Shown: positions 25,989 to 37,545, counted from the stretch's first letter. The stretch is 64,000 nt of DNA from Legionella spiritensis (GCF_900186965.1 NZ_LT906457.1:1638501-1702500); one strand, 5' to 3'. The notes: generated from the letters alone by a model not told the origin. Numbers and translations are program-made.

Positions 25989-26561
25989 ATGTCGTATTTG
26001 ATTGCGGGGGTTGACGAGGCAGGCAGAGGACCGTTAGCCGGACCGGTGGTATCGGCGGCGGTTATCCTTGCCAAACCGATTGCAGGAGTGACGGACTCTA
26101 AAAAAATCACTGCCCTGAAACGAAAAAAACTGGCGGAAATTATCAGAAGTGAAGCGGTTTGTTATGCTTATGGACGGGCGGAAGTAGAAGAAATCGATGA
26201 GTTGAATATTCATCATGCGACGTTATTGTCTATGAAGCGAGCGATAGAAGGGTTAACTGTCAAACCCGAAAAAGTCATGGTAGATGGCATCTATATACCT
26301 GAAATCTCTGTGCCTTGCGAAGCCATTGTTCAGGGGGACTTGCTGATTGCTGAAATAAGCGCGGCATCCATTTTAGCCAAAGTGTCTCGTGATGAAGAGA
26401 TGGAAGCAATGGATGCGCTTTATCCCGGTTATGGTTTTGCTGAACACAAAGGGTATCCAACGCTCAGGCATCGCAATGCGCTCATGGCGCTCGGCCCCTG
26501 TCCTGTTCACCGAAAATCGTACGCGCCAGTCGCGAATTTGCTGGGAAGGGAAGAAGTTTAA
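25989..26561 (+). CDS. rnhB: ribonuclease HII
   Basis: Cleaves RNA in RNA-DNA hybrids, including single ribonucleotides in DNA. The 190-residue protein has the active-site start [15 protein letters not shown] with the DE pair, [17 protein letters not shown], and the second acidic pair near VDGIY and SRDEEM. Length is normal. It has no close upstream partner on the same strand and is convergent with mrdB, with 2 bases between them. Confidence 0.95.
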   Translation: MSYLIAGVDEAGRGPLAGPVVSAAVILAKPIAGVTDSKKITALKRKKLAEIIRSEAVCYAYGRAEVEEIDELNIHHATLLSMKRAIEGLTVKPEKVMVDGIYIPEISVPCEAIVQGDLLIAEISAASILAKVSRDEEMEAMDALYPGYGFAEHKGYPTLRHRNALMALGPCPVHRKSYAPVANLLGREEV

Positions 26562-27676
26562 GATAGGGATGTGAATAAAATTCGATGGGAACTAATCGAC
26601 ATCAGAATGCCAAAGCTGGCCAGAAAAGTCACCATGGCCGTGCCGCCGTAGCTGATTAAAGGCAGCGGGATCCCGACAACCGGCAATAGCCCCATGACCA
26701 TCCCTATATTGACGAATGCGGATAGGAAAAAGGTCATGGCCAAACTGGCTGCGAGCAAGCGCGTATAACTGGTTTGCGCATGCCTGGCGATATAAAGCCC
26801 GCGCAAGGAAACCAGTATAAACAGCATAATTAACAGCGTACTGCCTATAAAACCGAATTCCTCGCCGCTGACGGCAAAAATAAAATCCGTCGCATGTTCG
26901 GGTAAAAAATTCAGATGGGATTGACTGCCGGCCAGCCAGCCTTTACCGAACGCACCACCGGAGCCTATAGCGATTTTTGATTGGATAATATGATAACCGG
27001 AACCGAGCGGATCCTGTTCCGGGTTGAGCAGGGTATAAATCCTCTGCCTTTGGTAATCGTGTAAAAAATGCCATAAGAGGGGAGCGGATACCGCGATCAG
27101 GCTGAGCAGTGCCAGCAAAATACGAAAACTGACCCCGGCAAGAAAAATAACACTTAATCCGGCGCATAAAACCATAATGGCTGTCCCCAGATCAGGCTGC
27201 CTTGCTATTAGTACGACCGGAATAAAAATTAACACGGCAGCTATTGCCAGGCTTTTCAGGTCAACAGGGATCGGTTTTCGGTCAAAATACCATGCGGCCA
27301 TCATCGGAACGGCCAGCTTCATGATTTCTGAAGGCTGAAATCGAAATATACCCAGATCAAGCCAGCGTTGAGCGCCTTTTCCTATTTTTCCCATCAGCAT
27401 TACGGCAATGAGCAACGTCAAACCCAGAAAATAAATCCATGGTGTCCATATTTTGTATTTATGAGGCGGAACCATAGCGAAAACCATCATAACGAACAAC
27501 GCAAAAGACAGCCGCATCAATTGCCGGACAACCATACCCATATCCTGATTGGAAGCGCTATATAAAATAAGAATACCAAAAGCAATAACGGCTAATAACA
27601 AACCCAGCAAAGGGGGATCCACATGAATGGATTTACGGGTAAAACGATAAACAGGACGAGGGTGATGGTGATTCAT
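26558..27676 (-). CDS. mrdB: rod-shape protein RodA (SEDS glycosyltransferase)
   Basis: SEDS-family peptidoglycan polymerase that partners PBP2 in the elongasome. It has about ten membrane helices over 372 residues. Motifs include [35 protein letters not shown] with the conserved extracytoplasmic loop, and [21 protein letters not shown] near the C terminus. The start overlaps the mrdA 3' end by four bases, so mrdA-mrdB are coupled. Confidence 0.95.
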   Translation of the reverse strand: MNHHHPRPVYRFTRKSIHVDPPLLGLLLAVIAFGILILYSASNQDMGMVVRQLMRLSFALFVMMVFAMVPPHKYKIWTPWIYFLGLTLLIAVMLMGKIGKGAQRWLDLGIFRFQPSEIMKLAVPMMAAWYFDRKPIPVDLKSLAIAAVLIFIPVVLIARQPDLGTAIMVLCAGLSVIFLAGVSFRILLALLSLIAVSAPLLWHFLHDYQRQRIYTLLNPEQDPLGSGYHIIQSKIAIGSGGAFGKGWLAGSQSHLNFLPEHATDFIFAVSGEEFGFIGSTLLIMLFILVSLRGLYIARHAQTSYTRLLAASLAMTFFLSAFVNIGMVMGLLPVVGIPLPLISYGGTAMVTFLASFGILMSISSHRILFTSLS

Positions 27677-29532
27677 GACGAGGATTCACTTTTTTTCAGT
27701 TCGAAATAGGCATCCATGACTTTACGAGCCACATTGGAGGCTTGATGATCATTCTCAACCATAACCGCTATGGCAATTTCCGGCTTTTCATAAGGCGCAA
27801 AACCGATAAACAGGGAATGATCTCTTAAAAACTCGGGAATAACCTGATTGCGTTTATTTTCATAATGCTTACCGCCAAACACTTGTGCGGTTCCGGTTTT
27901 TGCCGCCACCGTATAGGGTGTATTGCGGCCAAAACGATAGCCTGTTCCCTCATTGCTGGTAATAACCGAGTGCATGGCATCCGCGATAATATCCCAGTTG
28001 TTTTTATCTTTAAGGCGGATGGGATATTCTTCAAGCACATTGTATTTGCGGGTTTCTCCCCGCTCACTTTGCACCGACTTGTGAAGAAGGTGGGGACGAT
28101 AACGCTTGCCTTTCTGGCCCATGGTTGCGGTTGCGTTGGCCAGTTGCAGGGGAGAAGCCAGCATAAATCCCTGGCCTATGGCCGTAATGAGCGTGTCCCC
28201 GGGATACCAGGACAACCCCTTGGTTCTTTTTTTCCAGGAGGCACTGGGTAAAATACCCGGTGCCTCCTCATACAGGTCAACATGCGTTAGTTGACCAAAA
28301 CCGAACTGACTTAGCATATCTTCAATACCGGAAATACCTAATTTATAGCCGAGTTGATAAAAATAAGTATCGCAGGACACGGTAATAGCCCGTTTAAGAT
28401 TAATGAAACCATGACCACGTTTTTTCCAGTCTTTATAGACATGGCTCATTCCCTGTAGTTTGTACCAGCCTGGATCATAAACTTTCCAATTGGTATCAAT
28501 AACACCTTTCTCAAGACCTGCAAGTCCGACAAACGGCTTCACGGTCGATGCTGGTGGATATAATCCTCTTACAGCCCGATTATATAATGGTCTTTCTTGC
28601 GAGCCGGACAGTTTTTTGTATTCCGATAAGGTAATGCCTTGCACAAAAACGTTCGGATCATAACTGGGTGCACTAATCATAGCGAGAATGTCGCCGCTGG
28701 TGGTATTCATGGCAACCACCGCGCCACGCTTGCCTTTCATTGCTTCAAAGGCAATTTTTTGCAGGCGGCTGTCAATCGTTAAATACAGTTTTTCACCCGA
28801 AACCGGGTTTTGCTTGTTAAGCTCCCGAACTGTTCTGCCGCTGACGTCCGTTTCGACCTGTTGATAGCCGACCTGGCCGTGCAGTATGTCCTCATAATAT
28901 TTTTCGATGCCGACCTTGCCGATAAAGTTGGTGGCGCGATAATTTGCATTGTCGACATGTTGCAACTCCTGCACGTTAATACGACCCACGTAACCCAGAA
29001 AATGCGCGGTAATTTCTCCCATGGGGTAAAAGCGCATTAAACGGGCTTTGATGCTAACGCCGGTAAATCGGTATTGATTAATTGCAAAGGTAGCAACATC
29101 GTCCTGGGTCAGTTTCAATTTGAGTGGGATAGGGACATAAGAACGATTTTGATTGCGGGCGCGTTTGAAATTTTCCATGTCATCGTCGCTGATAGAGGGA
29201 AGAAGCGCTCGAAGCCCGGCAAGGGTTTCATCCATGTTCCCGACTCGCTCCGGAATAATCTCCAGAACATAAACGGGAATGTTTTCAGCCAGAACAACAC
29301 CATTTCTATCCAGAATAATTCCTCTGGGTGGGGCGATTGGTATGATATTCATCTGATTTTTCAGAGACATGGTCTCGTATCGTTTAAACTGGGAAATTTG
29401 CAGGTACCCCAGACGCAGTATCAGCGCTGCGGATAATAAAACAATAAAGAAAACCAGTATATTCAGACGAAAGCGATGAATTCGGACTTCCTGACGATCA
29501 TTTTTTACCGGATTATTCAGTCGCATGGTCAT
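27673..29532 (-). CDS. mrdA: penicillin-binding protein 2
   Basis: Transpeptidase of the elongation complex, 619 residues, with one N-terminal membrane anchor (about residues 23-45) and a PBP dimerisation domain. Active-site motifs are STVK (ASTVKPF, the SxxK serine), SCD in VSCDTYFYQ, and KTGT (AKTGTAQVFGG). The RGIILDRNG motif is present. It overlaps mrdB by four bases. rlmH and rsfS precede it on the same strand. The start at 29532 gives MTMRLNNP. Confidence 0.96.
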   Translation of the reverse strand: MTMRLNNPVKNDRQEVRIHRFRLNILVFFIVLLSAALILRLGYLQISQFKRYETMSLKNQMNIIPIAPPRGIILDRNGVVLAENIPVYVLEIIPERVGNMDETLAGLRALLPSISDDDMENFKRARNQNRSYVPIPLKLKLTQDDVATFAINQYRFTGVSIKARLMRFYPMGEITAHFLGYVGRINVQELQHVDNANYRATNFIGKVGIEKYYEDILHGQVGYQQVETDVSGRTVRELNKQNPVSGEKLYLTIDSRLQKIAFEAMKGKRGAVVAMNTTSGDILAMISAPSYDPNVFVQGITLSEYKKLSGSQERPLYNRAVRGLYPPASTVKPFVGLAGLEKGVIDTNWKVYDPGWYKLQGMSHVYKDWKKRGHGFINLKRAITVSCDTYFYQLGYKLGISGIEDMLSQFGFGQLTHVDLYEEAPGILPSASWKKRTKGLSWYPGDTLITAIGQGFMLASPLQLANATATMGQKGKRYRPHLLHKSVQSERGETRKYNVLEEYPIRLKDKNNWDIIADAMHSVITSNEGTGYRFGRNTPYTVAAKTGTAQVFGGKHYENKRNQVIPEFLRDHSLFIGFAPYEKPEIAIAVMVENDHQASNVARKVMDAYFELKKSESSS

Positions 29533-29583
29533 TTACTGCGTAACAGGGCTGAAAAATAGTGACGTACATCTTAACGGAAAAGT

Positions 29584-30054
29584 TCATTTGTGGTAAGGGT
29601 GATGATTAATTATTGCCAGAGCACGATAGATTGCCTCCAGCAGAACAACACGGGCAAGCGGATGAGGTAACGTTAACCCCGACAATGACCATAGCTCCTG
29701 ACTTCGGGCAAGAATCCGGGTCGCCAAACCTTCGGGGCCGCCGATAATGAAACAGAGATGGCTTGATGTCTGTTGCAAAGACTCCAGCCTGGCCGCAAGC
29801 GTTTCACTACTGAACATTTGTCCGTTGATAGCAAGGGCAATCACTCGCGCACCGCCTGGAATAGCGTGAGCAATCTGTTGCGCTTCCTTATCCATGATTC
29901 GTTCGATATCGCTCGCACCGGAGCGTTTCATTAAAGGAATTTCAATAATCTGTACGTGCGCGAATTCCCTCAGCCGTTTTGTATATTCGCGTACGGCCTC
30001 GCCTACCCAGCCAGGCATTTTATTACCACAGGCAATGACGGTTATTTTTAACAT
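29584..30054 (-). CDS. rlmH: 23S rRNA pseudouridine-1915 N3-methyltransferase
   Basis: SPOUT-class methyltransferase of 156 residues acting on the 23S rRNA helix 69 pseudouridine. The knot region is FIIGGPEGL and the C-terminal sequence is LPHPLARVVLLEAIYRA, ending HHPYHK as is usual for RlmH. It lies between rsfS and mrdA in the common ancestral order. Confidence 0.97.
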   Translation of the reverse strand: MLKITVIACGNKMPGWVGEAVREYTKRLREFAHVQIIEIPLMKRSGASDIERIMDKEAQQIAHAIPGGARVIALAINGQMFSSETLAARLESLQQTSSHLCFIIGGPEGLATRILARSQELWSLSGLTLPHPLARVVLLEAIYRALAIINHHPYHK

Positions 30055-30106
30055 CGCGCGTCGATACCATAATCCATGTCAGGGAAAAGCCTGATTACCT
30101 GATGAA

Positions 30107-30436
30107 TCAGCCGTCGTGGTTCCATAAACCTTCAAGATTATAAAAAGCTCGACTATCGGGCTGCATAACGTGTAAAACAAAGTCGCCAAAATCCACCAGC
30201 GCCCAATCTCCTGTTTCAACGCCGTGAGAACCGAGTGCTGAAAATCCATTCGATTTCATTTTCTCCATGGCTGCCTCGGCAATGGATTTGACATGCCTTG
30301 AGGAGCGGCCGCTACACAGAATCATATAGTCGGTTACCGTCGTCTGATGACTGACATCAATGGTTTTGATATCTATCGCTTGCATTTCATCAAGAATCGA
30401 CAAAAGGAGTTGTAATGATCCGGGTTGGTTTGGCAT
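30107..30436 (-). CDS. rsfS: ribosome silencing factor RsfS
   Basis: Small protein of 109 residues that binds ribosomal protein L14 and blocks subunit joining in starvation. Recognised by DVSHQTTVTDYMILCSGRS, the HGVETGDWALVDFGDFVLHV core, and RAFYNLEGLW near the end. It is followed by rlmH. nadD, often found upstream, is not here. Confidence 0.96.
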   Translation of the reverse strand: MPNQPGSLQLLLSILDEMQAIDIKTIDVSHQTTVTDYMILCSGRSSRHVKSIAEAAMEKMKSNGFSALGSHGVETGDWALVDFGDFVLHVMQPDSRAFYNLEGLWNHDG

Positions 30437-30527
30437 GGTATGGAAAATACTTATTCACAAAAAGCGTTGGATGATAACAATAATTTATAAAAGTCTCAAA
30501 GCATTTTAAAACAAATTTTCAATAACT

Positions 30528-31982
30528 TCAGAACTTTTCCAATCCATCCTGTTTCACGGCCATTAACCTGCAAATGACCCGGTTAAGAAAATAACAAACA
30601 ATCGTCGCTGTAACCAGTAATAGAAACAGTGTTGTAAATCCCTGCGCGTAATGTTCCTTTAACGCCGAGACCGGCAATGAATGATTGCTGATTGCGGTAA
30701 TGCCTGCCAGTTTACCCGAGAGATACCCGCCCGTACCCAGAGAAACAAAAAATATACCCATCATGGTACTGACCCGGTGACGACTGGCCAGAATGGTAAC
30801 GGCCGAAAGGCCGACAGGAGATAGAAAAAGCTCGGCTATGGAAATCAGCAAATAAGCCGGAATAAAGTAAAGCGGCGATAACAGGCTGCTGCCATGGGTT
30901 ACCCGGCATACGAGCATAATAATGCCATAGGAAAGACTCATAAAAAGCAGGGACAAAACAAATTTGTCACCAATTTTTTTTCGATTTTGTTCCGAATTCG
31001 GGTGTGATTTTTTTCGTACCAGAAGATAACCGAACACTATCATGCCAGCACTCTGGACACTCACATAATAAGGTGGGGGAAAGGGGATGCCAAAAATTTT
31101 CGGTTCAACAACCCGGGCGATAAAAAGAGTCAGCGACAAAAACATTTGAAAATAAAATGTCCAGAACATGACTGAAATAATACATAAAATACCGATGACC
31201 AGTGTTTGCTGCGCTTGTTCCCCCGATTCGCGGGAGGCGGTATACAGGAGATAGATCGAGGACAGCGCGACGATAGCCAGAAATGCAAAATCGGCAAATC
31301 CGCTGTAGGATAGAATACAAACGGAAAACAACCAGAGCAGCATAATCAATATCAACGCGCTCAACAGTTTAAACAGGTTAAAGTGAAACGGCTGATAATC
31401 GGCAATGCGATAACGTTTGATTCCAAATAGAAAAACGGCAAAGGCAATGAGCATCCCGAAAGCGGCGCTTGCAAACGTAGCCGGCCAGCCAAAATAACGG
31501 GTAATATAGCTTGGTACCGTGGTTCCCAGAATAATGCCTGTGGTAATACCCATGTAAAAAATGGTAAAACCGCTTTCACGTTTCGGCGAATCAACAGGGT
31601 ACTCATTACCCAATAAGGAGGAAATGTTGGATTTGAGAAGACCGGTTCCAACGGCTATCCCCGCCAACGCGCCCAGCATGGATTGTTTCGATGAGCAAAC
31701 CGTTAGGGTGATATAACTGAAAAAGAGAAATACCGCACCGGATAATACCGTTCGTTTCTGGCCCAGGATGTGGTCGGCTACCCATCCGCCAACGACCGGG
31801 GACAAGTACGTCAGGGCCGTGAATGATCCGACCAGGGCGTAGGTGTTTTTGTCAGACCAGTGATAATGTTTGGCAAGATACAGGGCCAAGAGGGATTGTA
31901 CAACATAAAACCCGTAGCGCTCCCACATTTCTGTGGCAAAAAAAACACGTAATGAAATAGGATGTTTGATTCCAGTATGCAC
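30528..31982 (-). CDS. proton-dependent oligopeptide transporter (POT/PTR2)
   Basis: Peptide:H+ symporter of the POT branch of the MFS, 484 residues with 12-14 membrane segments. The first helix carries the ExxER motif (FFATEMWERYGFY, about residues 14-26), followed by GGWVADHILGQKRT in the loop after helix 2. It is Dtp-like and probably imports di- or tripeptides. The start is a GTG with a weak upstream GAG and is uncertain. Confidence 0.9.
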   Translation of the reverse strand: MHTGIKHPISLRVFFATEMWERYGFYVVQSLLALYLAKHYHWSDKNTYALVGSFTALTYLSPVVGGWVADHILGQKRTVLSGAVFLFFSYITLTVCSSKQSMLGALAGIAVGTGLLKSNISSLLGNEYPVDSPKRESGFTIFYMGITTGIILGTTVPSYITRYFGWPATFASAAFGMLIAFAVFLFGIKRYRIADYQPFHFNLFKLLSALILIMLLWLFSVCILSYSGFADFAFLAIVALSSIYLLYTASRESGEQAQQTLVIGILCIISVMFWTFYFQMFLSLTLFIARVVEPKIFGIPFPPPYYVSVQSAGMIVFGYLLVRKKSHPNSEQNRKKIGDKFVLSLLFMSLSYGIIMLVCRVTHGSSLLSPLYFIPAYLLISIAELFLSPVGLSAVTILASRHRVSTMMGIFFVSLGTGGYLSGKLAGITAISNHSLPVSALKEHYAQGFTTLFLLLVTATIVCYFLNRVICRLMAVKQDGLEKF

Positions 31983-32135
31983 TTTAACTCAACAATTTGG
32001 ACACAAAAGACAATGCTAACACAACTGTTTGCAAAATAGCAGGTCATAGTTCACCAAGGTCAGCCAGTAGTGTAGACTAGGCGCGTCATAAAACAGCGAA
32101 TTGGACAATCAAAGTATTACCCTTTAAATGGAATC

Positions 32136-33815
32136 ATGATGAACAAGACAAATAATTCTCGATCTCTGTCAGCAAATCGCGGCACACGTTTGCAGGCCAA
32201 AAGCTGGTTAACGGAAGCCGCCTTGCGCATGCTTCATAACAACCTTGATGAAGACGTAGCTGAAAATCCCTCGCAACTTATCGTCTATGGGGGACTTGGC
32301 AAAGCGGCGAGAAACTGGGAGTGCTTTGATAAAATTGTTGATGTGCTGAAAAATCTGGATAGCAATCAAACCCTGTTAATTCAATCCGGAAAACCGGTCG
32401 GTGTTTTTACGACCCACGAAGAGGCGCCAAGAGTACTTATCGCCAATTCCAATCTGGTACCAAGATGGGCAAGCTGGGAACATTTCAACGAACTGGATAA
32501 AAAAGGATTGATGATGTACGGTCAGATGACTGCGGGCAGTTGGATTTACATCGGATCGCAAGGCATTATCCAGGGTACCTACGAAACATTTACCGCCGCC
32601 GCAAAAAAACATTTTCATGGTGATTTATCAGGGCATTGGGTTTTGACGGCCGGATTGGGCGGTATGGGCGGCGCCCAGCCGCTCGCGGCAACCATGGCTG
32701 GTGCCAGCGTCCTTGCGGTGGAGTGTGATTTGTCACGGATTAAAAAACGTTTGGCCACACGTTATCTCGATAAATATAGCGATAATCTGGATGAAGCATT
32801 ACGCTGGATAGAAGAGTCCTGTCGTGAAAAAAAACCGCTTTCCGTTGCTTTGCTGGCCAATGCCGCGGACATTTACCCGGAATTACTGCAACGAGGCATC
32901 AAACCGTCCATAATAACTGATCAGACAAGCGCCCACGATCCGCTGAATGGTTATCTTCCGTCCGGATGGACACTGGAACAGGCTCGTGAGTTGAGACTAT
33001 CGGCACCGGAGAAAGTCGTATCCGCCGCCAGGAAATCAATGGCTGTGCAGGTGAAGGCGATGATCGCATTTCATAATATGGGAATACCGGTATTTGATTA
33101 CGGCAATAATATCCGGCAGATGGCTTTTGAAGAGGGGGTTGATGACGCGTTTACCATCCCGGGATTCGTACCGGCCTACATCAGACCATTGTTCTGCGAG
33201 GGCATAGGGCCTTTCCGATGGGTCGCATTATCCGGCGATCCGGAAGATATCTATGCCACGGACAACAAGGTACGGGAATTAATTCCCGATGATCATCATT
33301 TGCATCGCTGGCTGGATATGGCGAGGGATAAAATCGCGTTTCAGGGCTTGCCGGCCAGAATCTGCTGGATAGGTTTAAAAGACAGGGCGCGTTTGGCGCT
33401 TGCGTTTAATGATATGGTACGAACCGGAGAGCTTAAAGCGCCTGTTGTTATCGGCCGTGACCATCTGGACTCCGGTTCCGTTGCCAGTCCCAATCGAGAA
33501 ACGGAAGGGATGAAAGACGGCAGTGACGCGGTTTCGGACTGGCCTTTGCTCAATGCGCTCTTGAATTGTGCCAGCGGGGCGACATGGGTCAGCATACATC
33601 ACGGCGGCGGGGTTGGTATGGGATTTTCACAGCATGCCGGAGTAGTCATAGTCGCCGACGGAACGGAACAGGCGGCCAGACGACTGGCCAGAGTCCTTTT
33701 CAATGATCCGGCTACAGGCGTCATGCGTCATGCCGACGCCGGCTATGATCTTGCCAGGCAATGCGCGCAGGAAAACAAACTTTGGCTGCCTATGGTTGAG
33801 GAAAGGAGCGTCTGA
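32136..33815 (+). CDS. hutU: urocanate hydratase
   Basis: Second enzyme of histidine breakdown, converting urocanate to 4-imidazolone-5-propionate using NAD+. The 559-residue protein shows the Rossmann-like [15 protein letters not shown], and the urocanase C-terminal stretch [19 protein letters not shown]. Length is normal. Only two bases separate its stop from hutH, so both are one operon. hutI and hutG are absent from the window. Confidence 0.97.
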   Translation: MMNKTNNSRSLSANRGTRLQAKSWLTEAALRMLHNNLDEDVAENPSQLIVYGGLGKAARNWECFDKIVDVLKNLDSNQTLLIQSGKPVGVFTTHEEAPRVLIANSNLVPRWASWEHFNELDKKGLMMYGQMTAGSWIYIGSQGIIQGTYETFTAAAKKHFHGDLSGHWVLTAGLGGMGGAQPLAATMAGASVLAVECDLSRIKKRLATRYLDKYSDNLDEALRWIEESCREKKPLSVALLANAADIYPELLQRGIKPSIITDQTSAHDPLNGYLPSGWTLEQARELRLSAPEKVVSAARKSMAVQVKAMIAFHNMGIPVFDYGNNIRQMAFEEGVDDAFTIPGFVPAYIRPLFCEGIGPFRWVALSGDPEDIYATDNKVRELIPDDHHLHRWLDMARDKIAFQGLPARICWIGLKDRARLALAFNDMVRTGELKAPVVIGRDHLDSGSVASPNRETEGMKDGSDAVSDWPLLNALLNCASGATWVSIHHGGGVGMGFSQHAGVVIVADGTEQAARRLARVLFNDPATGVMRHADAGYDLARQCAQENKLWLPMVEERSV

Positions 33816-33817
33816 TA

Positions 33818-35332
33818 ATGAGTGATATGTTTACCATCAAACCTGACCAAATGACGTTAAAGGATTATCAATGGCTGGTAAAAAACGGCATTCCTTGCCG
33901 ACTTGACAAATCTTGCCTGCCGAAAATCGAGGCGTCCCGCGATACTGTCAAAACGGTGGTTGACAGCAAAAAAATTGTATACGGCATCAATACTGGTTTT
34001 GGCTCTCTGGCAAATCAGATTATATCTTCCGAAAATTTATTGCAATTGCAGCAAAATATCGTGCTTTCGCATGCCTGTGGTACCGGTGATTTACTGCCGG
34101 ATCCGGTGGTTGCACTTATTCTGTTATTGAAAATAAACAGTCTGGCGCAGGGTTTTTCAGGTGTCAGGCTCGAACTGATTGAAGCGCTTTTAGCGCTGTA
34201 CAACCATGGCGTTTATCCCTGTATTCCTGGCAGGGGATCGGTAGGGGCCTCCGGTGATTTGGTACCTCTCGCCCATATGTCGCTGCCGTTGCTTGGTGTT
34301 GGTGACGTCAGGCATCAGGGACGTATCCTGTCTGCGGAGGAAGGCTTGCGTATAGCCGGTTTAACGAAGCTTGAATTGGCGCCCAAAGAGGGACTTGCCT
34401 TATTAAACGGCCTGCAGGTTTCCTGTGCGTTGTGCATGGATGCGTTGTTTCAGACTGAACAGCTTTTTGAAGTAGCCATGATCACCGGCAGCATGTCGGT
34501 TGACGCAGCGTCAGGCAGTGACGCGCCTTTTGACGACCGGATTCACCAGGCAAGAGGACATGAAGCCCAGATCCGGGTAGCTCGCAGGTACAAGGCGCTT
34601 CTTGAGGGAAGCGTTATCAGAGAGTCACACCGTGGATGTCATCGTGTGCAAGACCCCTATTCACTGAGATGCCAGCCCCAAATTATGGGAGCCGTTTTAC
34701 ATCAGATCCAATTCGTTAGCGATACGCTTCAGGTTGAAGCGAATGCCGTTTCAGATAACCCCCTGGTCTTTCCAGAGCAGGGTGATATTCTGTCCGGAGG
34801 CAATTTCCATGGCGAAATTATTGCTATGGCCGCAGATAATCTGGCATTGGCCGTAGCTGAAATCGGATCCAACGCCGAGCGGCGTATTGCGCTCTTAATT
34901 GACAGGAATTTCAGCGGGCTTCCCGCATTTCTGGTGAAAGAGGGAGGGCTCAATTCAGGATTTATGATAGCCCATGTTACAGCAGCATCCTGTGCGAGCG
35001 ATAACAAGGCACTGGCTCATCCTCATTGTGTGGATAGCCTGCCGACTTCGGCCAATCAGGAAGATCATGTGTCGATGTCCACCAATGCAGCCAGAAGACT
35101 GCATGCCATGAACGACAACACGGCAACTATTCTCGCCATAGAGCTTCTTGCCGCGTGTCAGGGACTGGAATTTCATCAGCCTCTGACTACATCGCCTCCT
35201 TTGCACAACATTTATCAGCGAGTGCGAGATGTTGTCAAACCTTACGACAAGGATCGTTATTTTGCACCGGATATTGCCGTTATCAAGGAAATGATACTCC
35301 GTGGAGAAATCCTCTCCGAAGTGAGTCAATAA
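33818..35332 (+). CDS. hutH: histidine ammonia-lyase
   Basis: First enzyme of histidine degradation, eliminating ammonia to give urocanate. The 504-residue protein has the MIO-forming triad A-S-G in GSVGASGDLVPLAH (about residue 144) and the FNFHGE-like segment SGGNFHGEI. ALLNGLQVS and QDPYSLRCQPQ are also typical. It lies directly behind hutU and in front of an aldehyde dehydrogenase. Confidence 0.97.
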   Translation: MSDMFTIKPDQMTLKDYQWLVKNGIPCRLDKSCLPKIEASRDTVKTVVDSKKIVYGINTGFGSLANQIISSENLLQLQQNIVLSHACGTGDLLPDPVVALILLLKINSLAQGFSGVRLELIEALLALYNHGVYPCIPGRGSVGASGDLVPLAHMSLPLLGVGDVRHQGRILSAEEGLRIAGLTKLELAPKEGLALLNGLQVSCALCMDALFQTEQLFEVAMITGSMSVDAASGSDAPFDDRIHQARGHEAQIRVARRYKALLEGSVIRESHRGCHRVQDPYSLRCQPQIMGAVLHQIQFVSDTLQVEANAVSDNPLVFPEQGDILSGGNFHGEIIAMAADNLALAVAEIGSNAERRIALLIDRNFSGLPAFLVKEGGLNSGFMIAHVTAASCASDNKALAHPHCVDSLPTSANQEDHVSMSTNAARRLHAMNDNTATILAIELLAACQGLEFHQPLTTSPPLHNIYQRVRDVVKPYDKDRYFAPDIAVIKEMILRGEILSEVSQ

Positions 35333-35341
35333 GGATAGATT

Positions 35342-36733
35342 ATGTTATTACAAGACACCTTTGAAGAACTGCAGAAGGATTATTATCAAACCCCTTATCT
35401 GTCCGTGAGGGAACGACGCGACGTTTTAAAGGCACTGAAAAAAAGGATCCGGGAAAAGGCTGTTGCGTTAGCCGACGCCATGAATTCCGATTTTTCACAC
35501 CGCGCTCAAATTGAATCCCTGTTTCTGGAAATTTATCCTACCCTTAAATCCATAGATTATTGTCTGGCGCATTTGAATCAATGGACCAGAAAAAGAAAGA
35601 GAAAACTGTCCTGGCATTTTTTACCGGGTAAAGCGTATCTGATCCCACAGCCTTTAGGGGTCGTGGGGATTATGGTGCCCTGGAATTATCCGGTGTTCCT
35701 GTCCATTATACCGGCCATCTATGCGCTTGCCGCCGGGAACCGGGTGATGATAAAAATGTCCGAGCTAACCCCGAAAACCACAGAGGCGTTACAGAGTTTA
35801 TTTGACGATCATCGTATGATCCGTGTTACAGGCGGCGATGTTTCCGTGTCCAGAGAATTTGCTCGTTTGCCTTTCGGACATTTGTTATTTACCGGGTCAA
35901 CGGCCGTTGGCAAATCGGTTATGGCGGCTGCCAGTGAACATTTAACACCTGTTACTCTGGAGCTTGGCGGGAAATCCCCCGCCATCGTTTCAAAAACAAT
36001 GGATAAACAATATTATAACCGGTTGTTTATGGGTAAATTATTTAACGCGGGTCAAACCTGTATCGCTCCTGATTATTTGTATATCCCCGCGGGACAGGAG
36101 TCTCAGTTAGAGCGGGAATTGCATGATTTTATAAACAGACATTATCCGAATCTGCCATCGAACCAGGATTACAGCAGCATCATTAATGAGCAACATAAAG
36201 AAAGATTACTGCAACTGGTTGAGGATGCCCGTCAAAAGGGCGCCCGGGTTGTTACGATTGGCGAGCCGAACGACAATGCTCAGAAAATACCTTTCTATCT
36301 GTTATTTGATGTCAATGAATCCATGAAAGTGATGCAGGAAGAAATTTTCGGACCGATACTCCCTGTACTTTCCTATCAGTCAATCAATGAGGCGGTCAAG
36401 TACATTAACGACCATCCCAACCCTCTTGCCGTCTATTATTTCGGAAACGACCGGGAAGAATTGCAAACGCTCCAATATCAGGTTTTATCGGGCGCATTAA
36501 CCGTGAATGACAGTTTAATCCACGTGGCGGTTGATGATTTACCTTTTGGCGGCGTAGGGCATAGTGGTATGGGCCAGTATCATGGGCGAGAAGGGTTCGA
36601 TACGTTTTCAAAATTAAAACCGGTGCTAATCAAACGAAAACTGGCGTTAATTACCTTTCTTTACCCGCCTTATGGTAAATTAATGCGTTCTTTCCTTCAT
36701 TTTTTTGCCGGAATCAAGCTCAGGGAGAAATAA
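35342..36733 (+). CDS. aldehyde dehydrogenase, coniferyl-aldehyde type
   Basis: NAD(P)-dependent aldehyde dehydrogenase of 463 residues. The catalytic Cys is in NAGQTCIAPDY, the general-base Glu in TLELGGKSPA, and the cofactor loop is FTGSTAVGKSV. It matches the short coniferyl-aldehyde/long-chain type that has a C-terminal hydrophobic tail (LITFLYPPYG and FLHFFAG), which may dock on a membrane. It begins ten bases after hutH, in the same operon, though it has no known part in histidine breakdown. Confidence 0.9.
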   Translation: MLLQDTFEELQKDYYQTPYLSVRERRDVLKALKKRIREKAVALADAMNSDFSHRAQIESLFLEIYPTLKSIDYCLAHLNQWTRKRKRKLSWHFLPGKAYLIPQPLGVVGIMVPWNYPVFLSIIPAIYALAAGNRVMIKMSELTPKTTEALQSLFDDHRMIRVTGGDVSVSREFARLPFGHLLFTGSTAVGKSVMAAASEHLTPVTLELGGKSPAIVSKTMDKQYYNRLFMGKLFNAGQTCIAPDYLYIPAGQESQLERELHDFINRHYPNLPSNQDYSSIINEQHKERLLQLVEDARQKGARVVTIGEPNDNAQKIPFYLLFDVNESMKVMQEEIFGPILPVLSYQSINEAVKYINDHPNPLAVYYFGNDREELQTLQYQVLSGALTVNDSLIHVAVDDLPFGGVGHSGMGQYHGREGFDTFSKLKPVLIKRKLALITFLYPPYGKLMRSFLHFFAGIKLREK

Positions 36734-36738
36734 CGATA

Positions 36739-37545
36739 ATGAGTAAAGTTCTTTTTATAAGCGGCGCGAGCCGGGGAATAGGTCGAGCGATTGCCCACAA
36801 ATTTGCCCGTGAAAACGCCGCCATCGTTGTGGCCGCTAAAACGGATACGCCGCACCCGAAACTGGCAGGTACTATTCACAGTGTCGCGGCCGAGATTGTG
36901 GCGTTGGGAGGGCATGCCTTGCCATTGGTCGTGGATGTCCGTGACGAACAGCAAATTACAGTAGCCATTGAAAAAACCATTGCGGAATTCGGGCAACTGG
37001 ACGTCCTTATCAATAACGCCAGTGCCATCAGCCTGACTGATACATTGTCTACACCCATGAAACGTTATGATTTGATGCAGGCCGTTAACACTCGTGCCAC
37101 GTTCGCCTGTTCACAAGCCGCCATCCCTTACCTTGAAAAATCCTCAAACCCTCATATTTTAACCTTATCACCGCCATTGAGTCTTGAGAAAAAATGGTAC
37201 GCAGAGCATCTGGCTTATACGATAAGCAAAATGGGGATGAGTCTTTGTACGTTAGGGTTGGCTGAAGAATTAAAATCAGTCGGTATTGGCGTAAATTCCC
37301 TGTGGCCGAAAACAACGATTGGCACGGATGCTATACGCGTTCATTTTCCCGAAGACATTTACAAAGCCAGTAGAAAGCCGGAAATTGTTGCGGATGCCGC
37401 ATTTTGGATCCTTACCCAGCCTTCCCGTGAGGTCACGGGCAATTTTTTTATTGACGAAGAGGTTTTAAGGAATGCTGGCCAGCGAGATTTTTCCACGTAT
37501 GCTATTGACCCGAATCGTGAACTCTATCCGGATTTGTTCTTATGA
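36739..37545 (+). CDS. short-chain dehydrogenase, HSDL2-like
   Basis: NAD(P)-dependent SDR of 268 residues with the classic cofactor motif [12 protein letters not shown] and the NNAS motif. The catalytic serine is weak (LTLSPPLS), with Tyr-x-x-x-Lys as YTISKMG. The sequence resembles hydroxysteroid dehydrogenase-like protein 2. It begins five bases after the aldehyde dehydrogenase stop and overlaps rnhA by four bases (ATGA). Substrate unknown. Confidence 0.88.
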   Translation: MSKVLFISGASRGIGRAIAHKFARENAAIVVAAKTDTPHPKLAGTIHSVAAEIVALGGHALPLVVDVRDEQQITVAIEKTIAEFGQLDVLINNASAISLTDTLSTPMKRYDLMQAVNTRATFACSQAAIPYLEKSSNPHILTLSPPLSLEKKWYAEHLAYTISKMGMSLCTLGLAEELKSVGIGVNSLWPKTTIGTDAIRVHFPEDIYKASRKPEIVADAAFWILTQPSREVTGNFFIDEEVLRNAGQRDFSTYAIDPNRELYPDLFL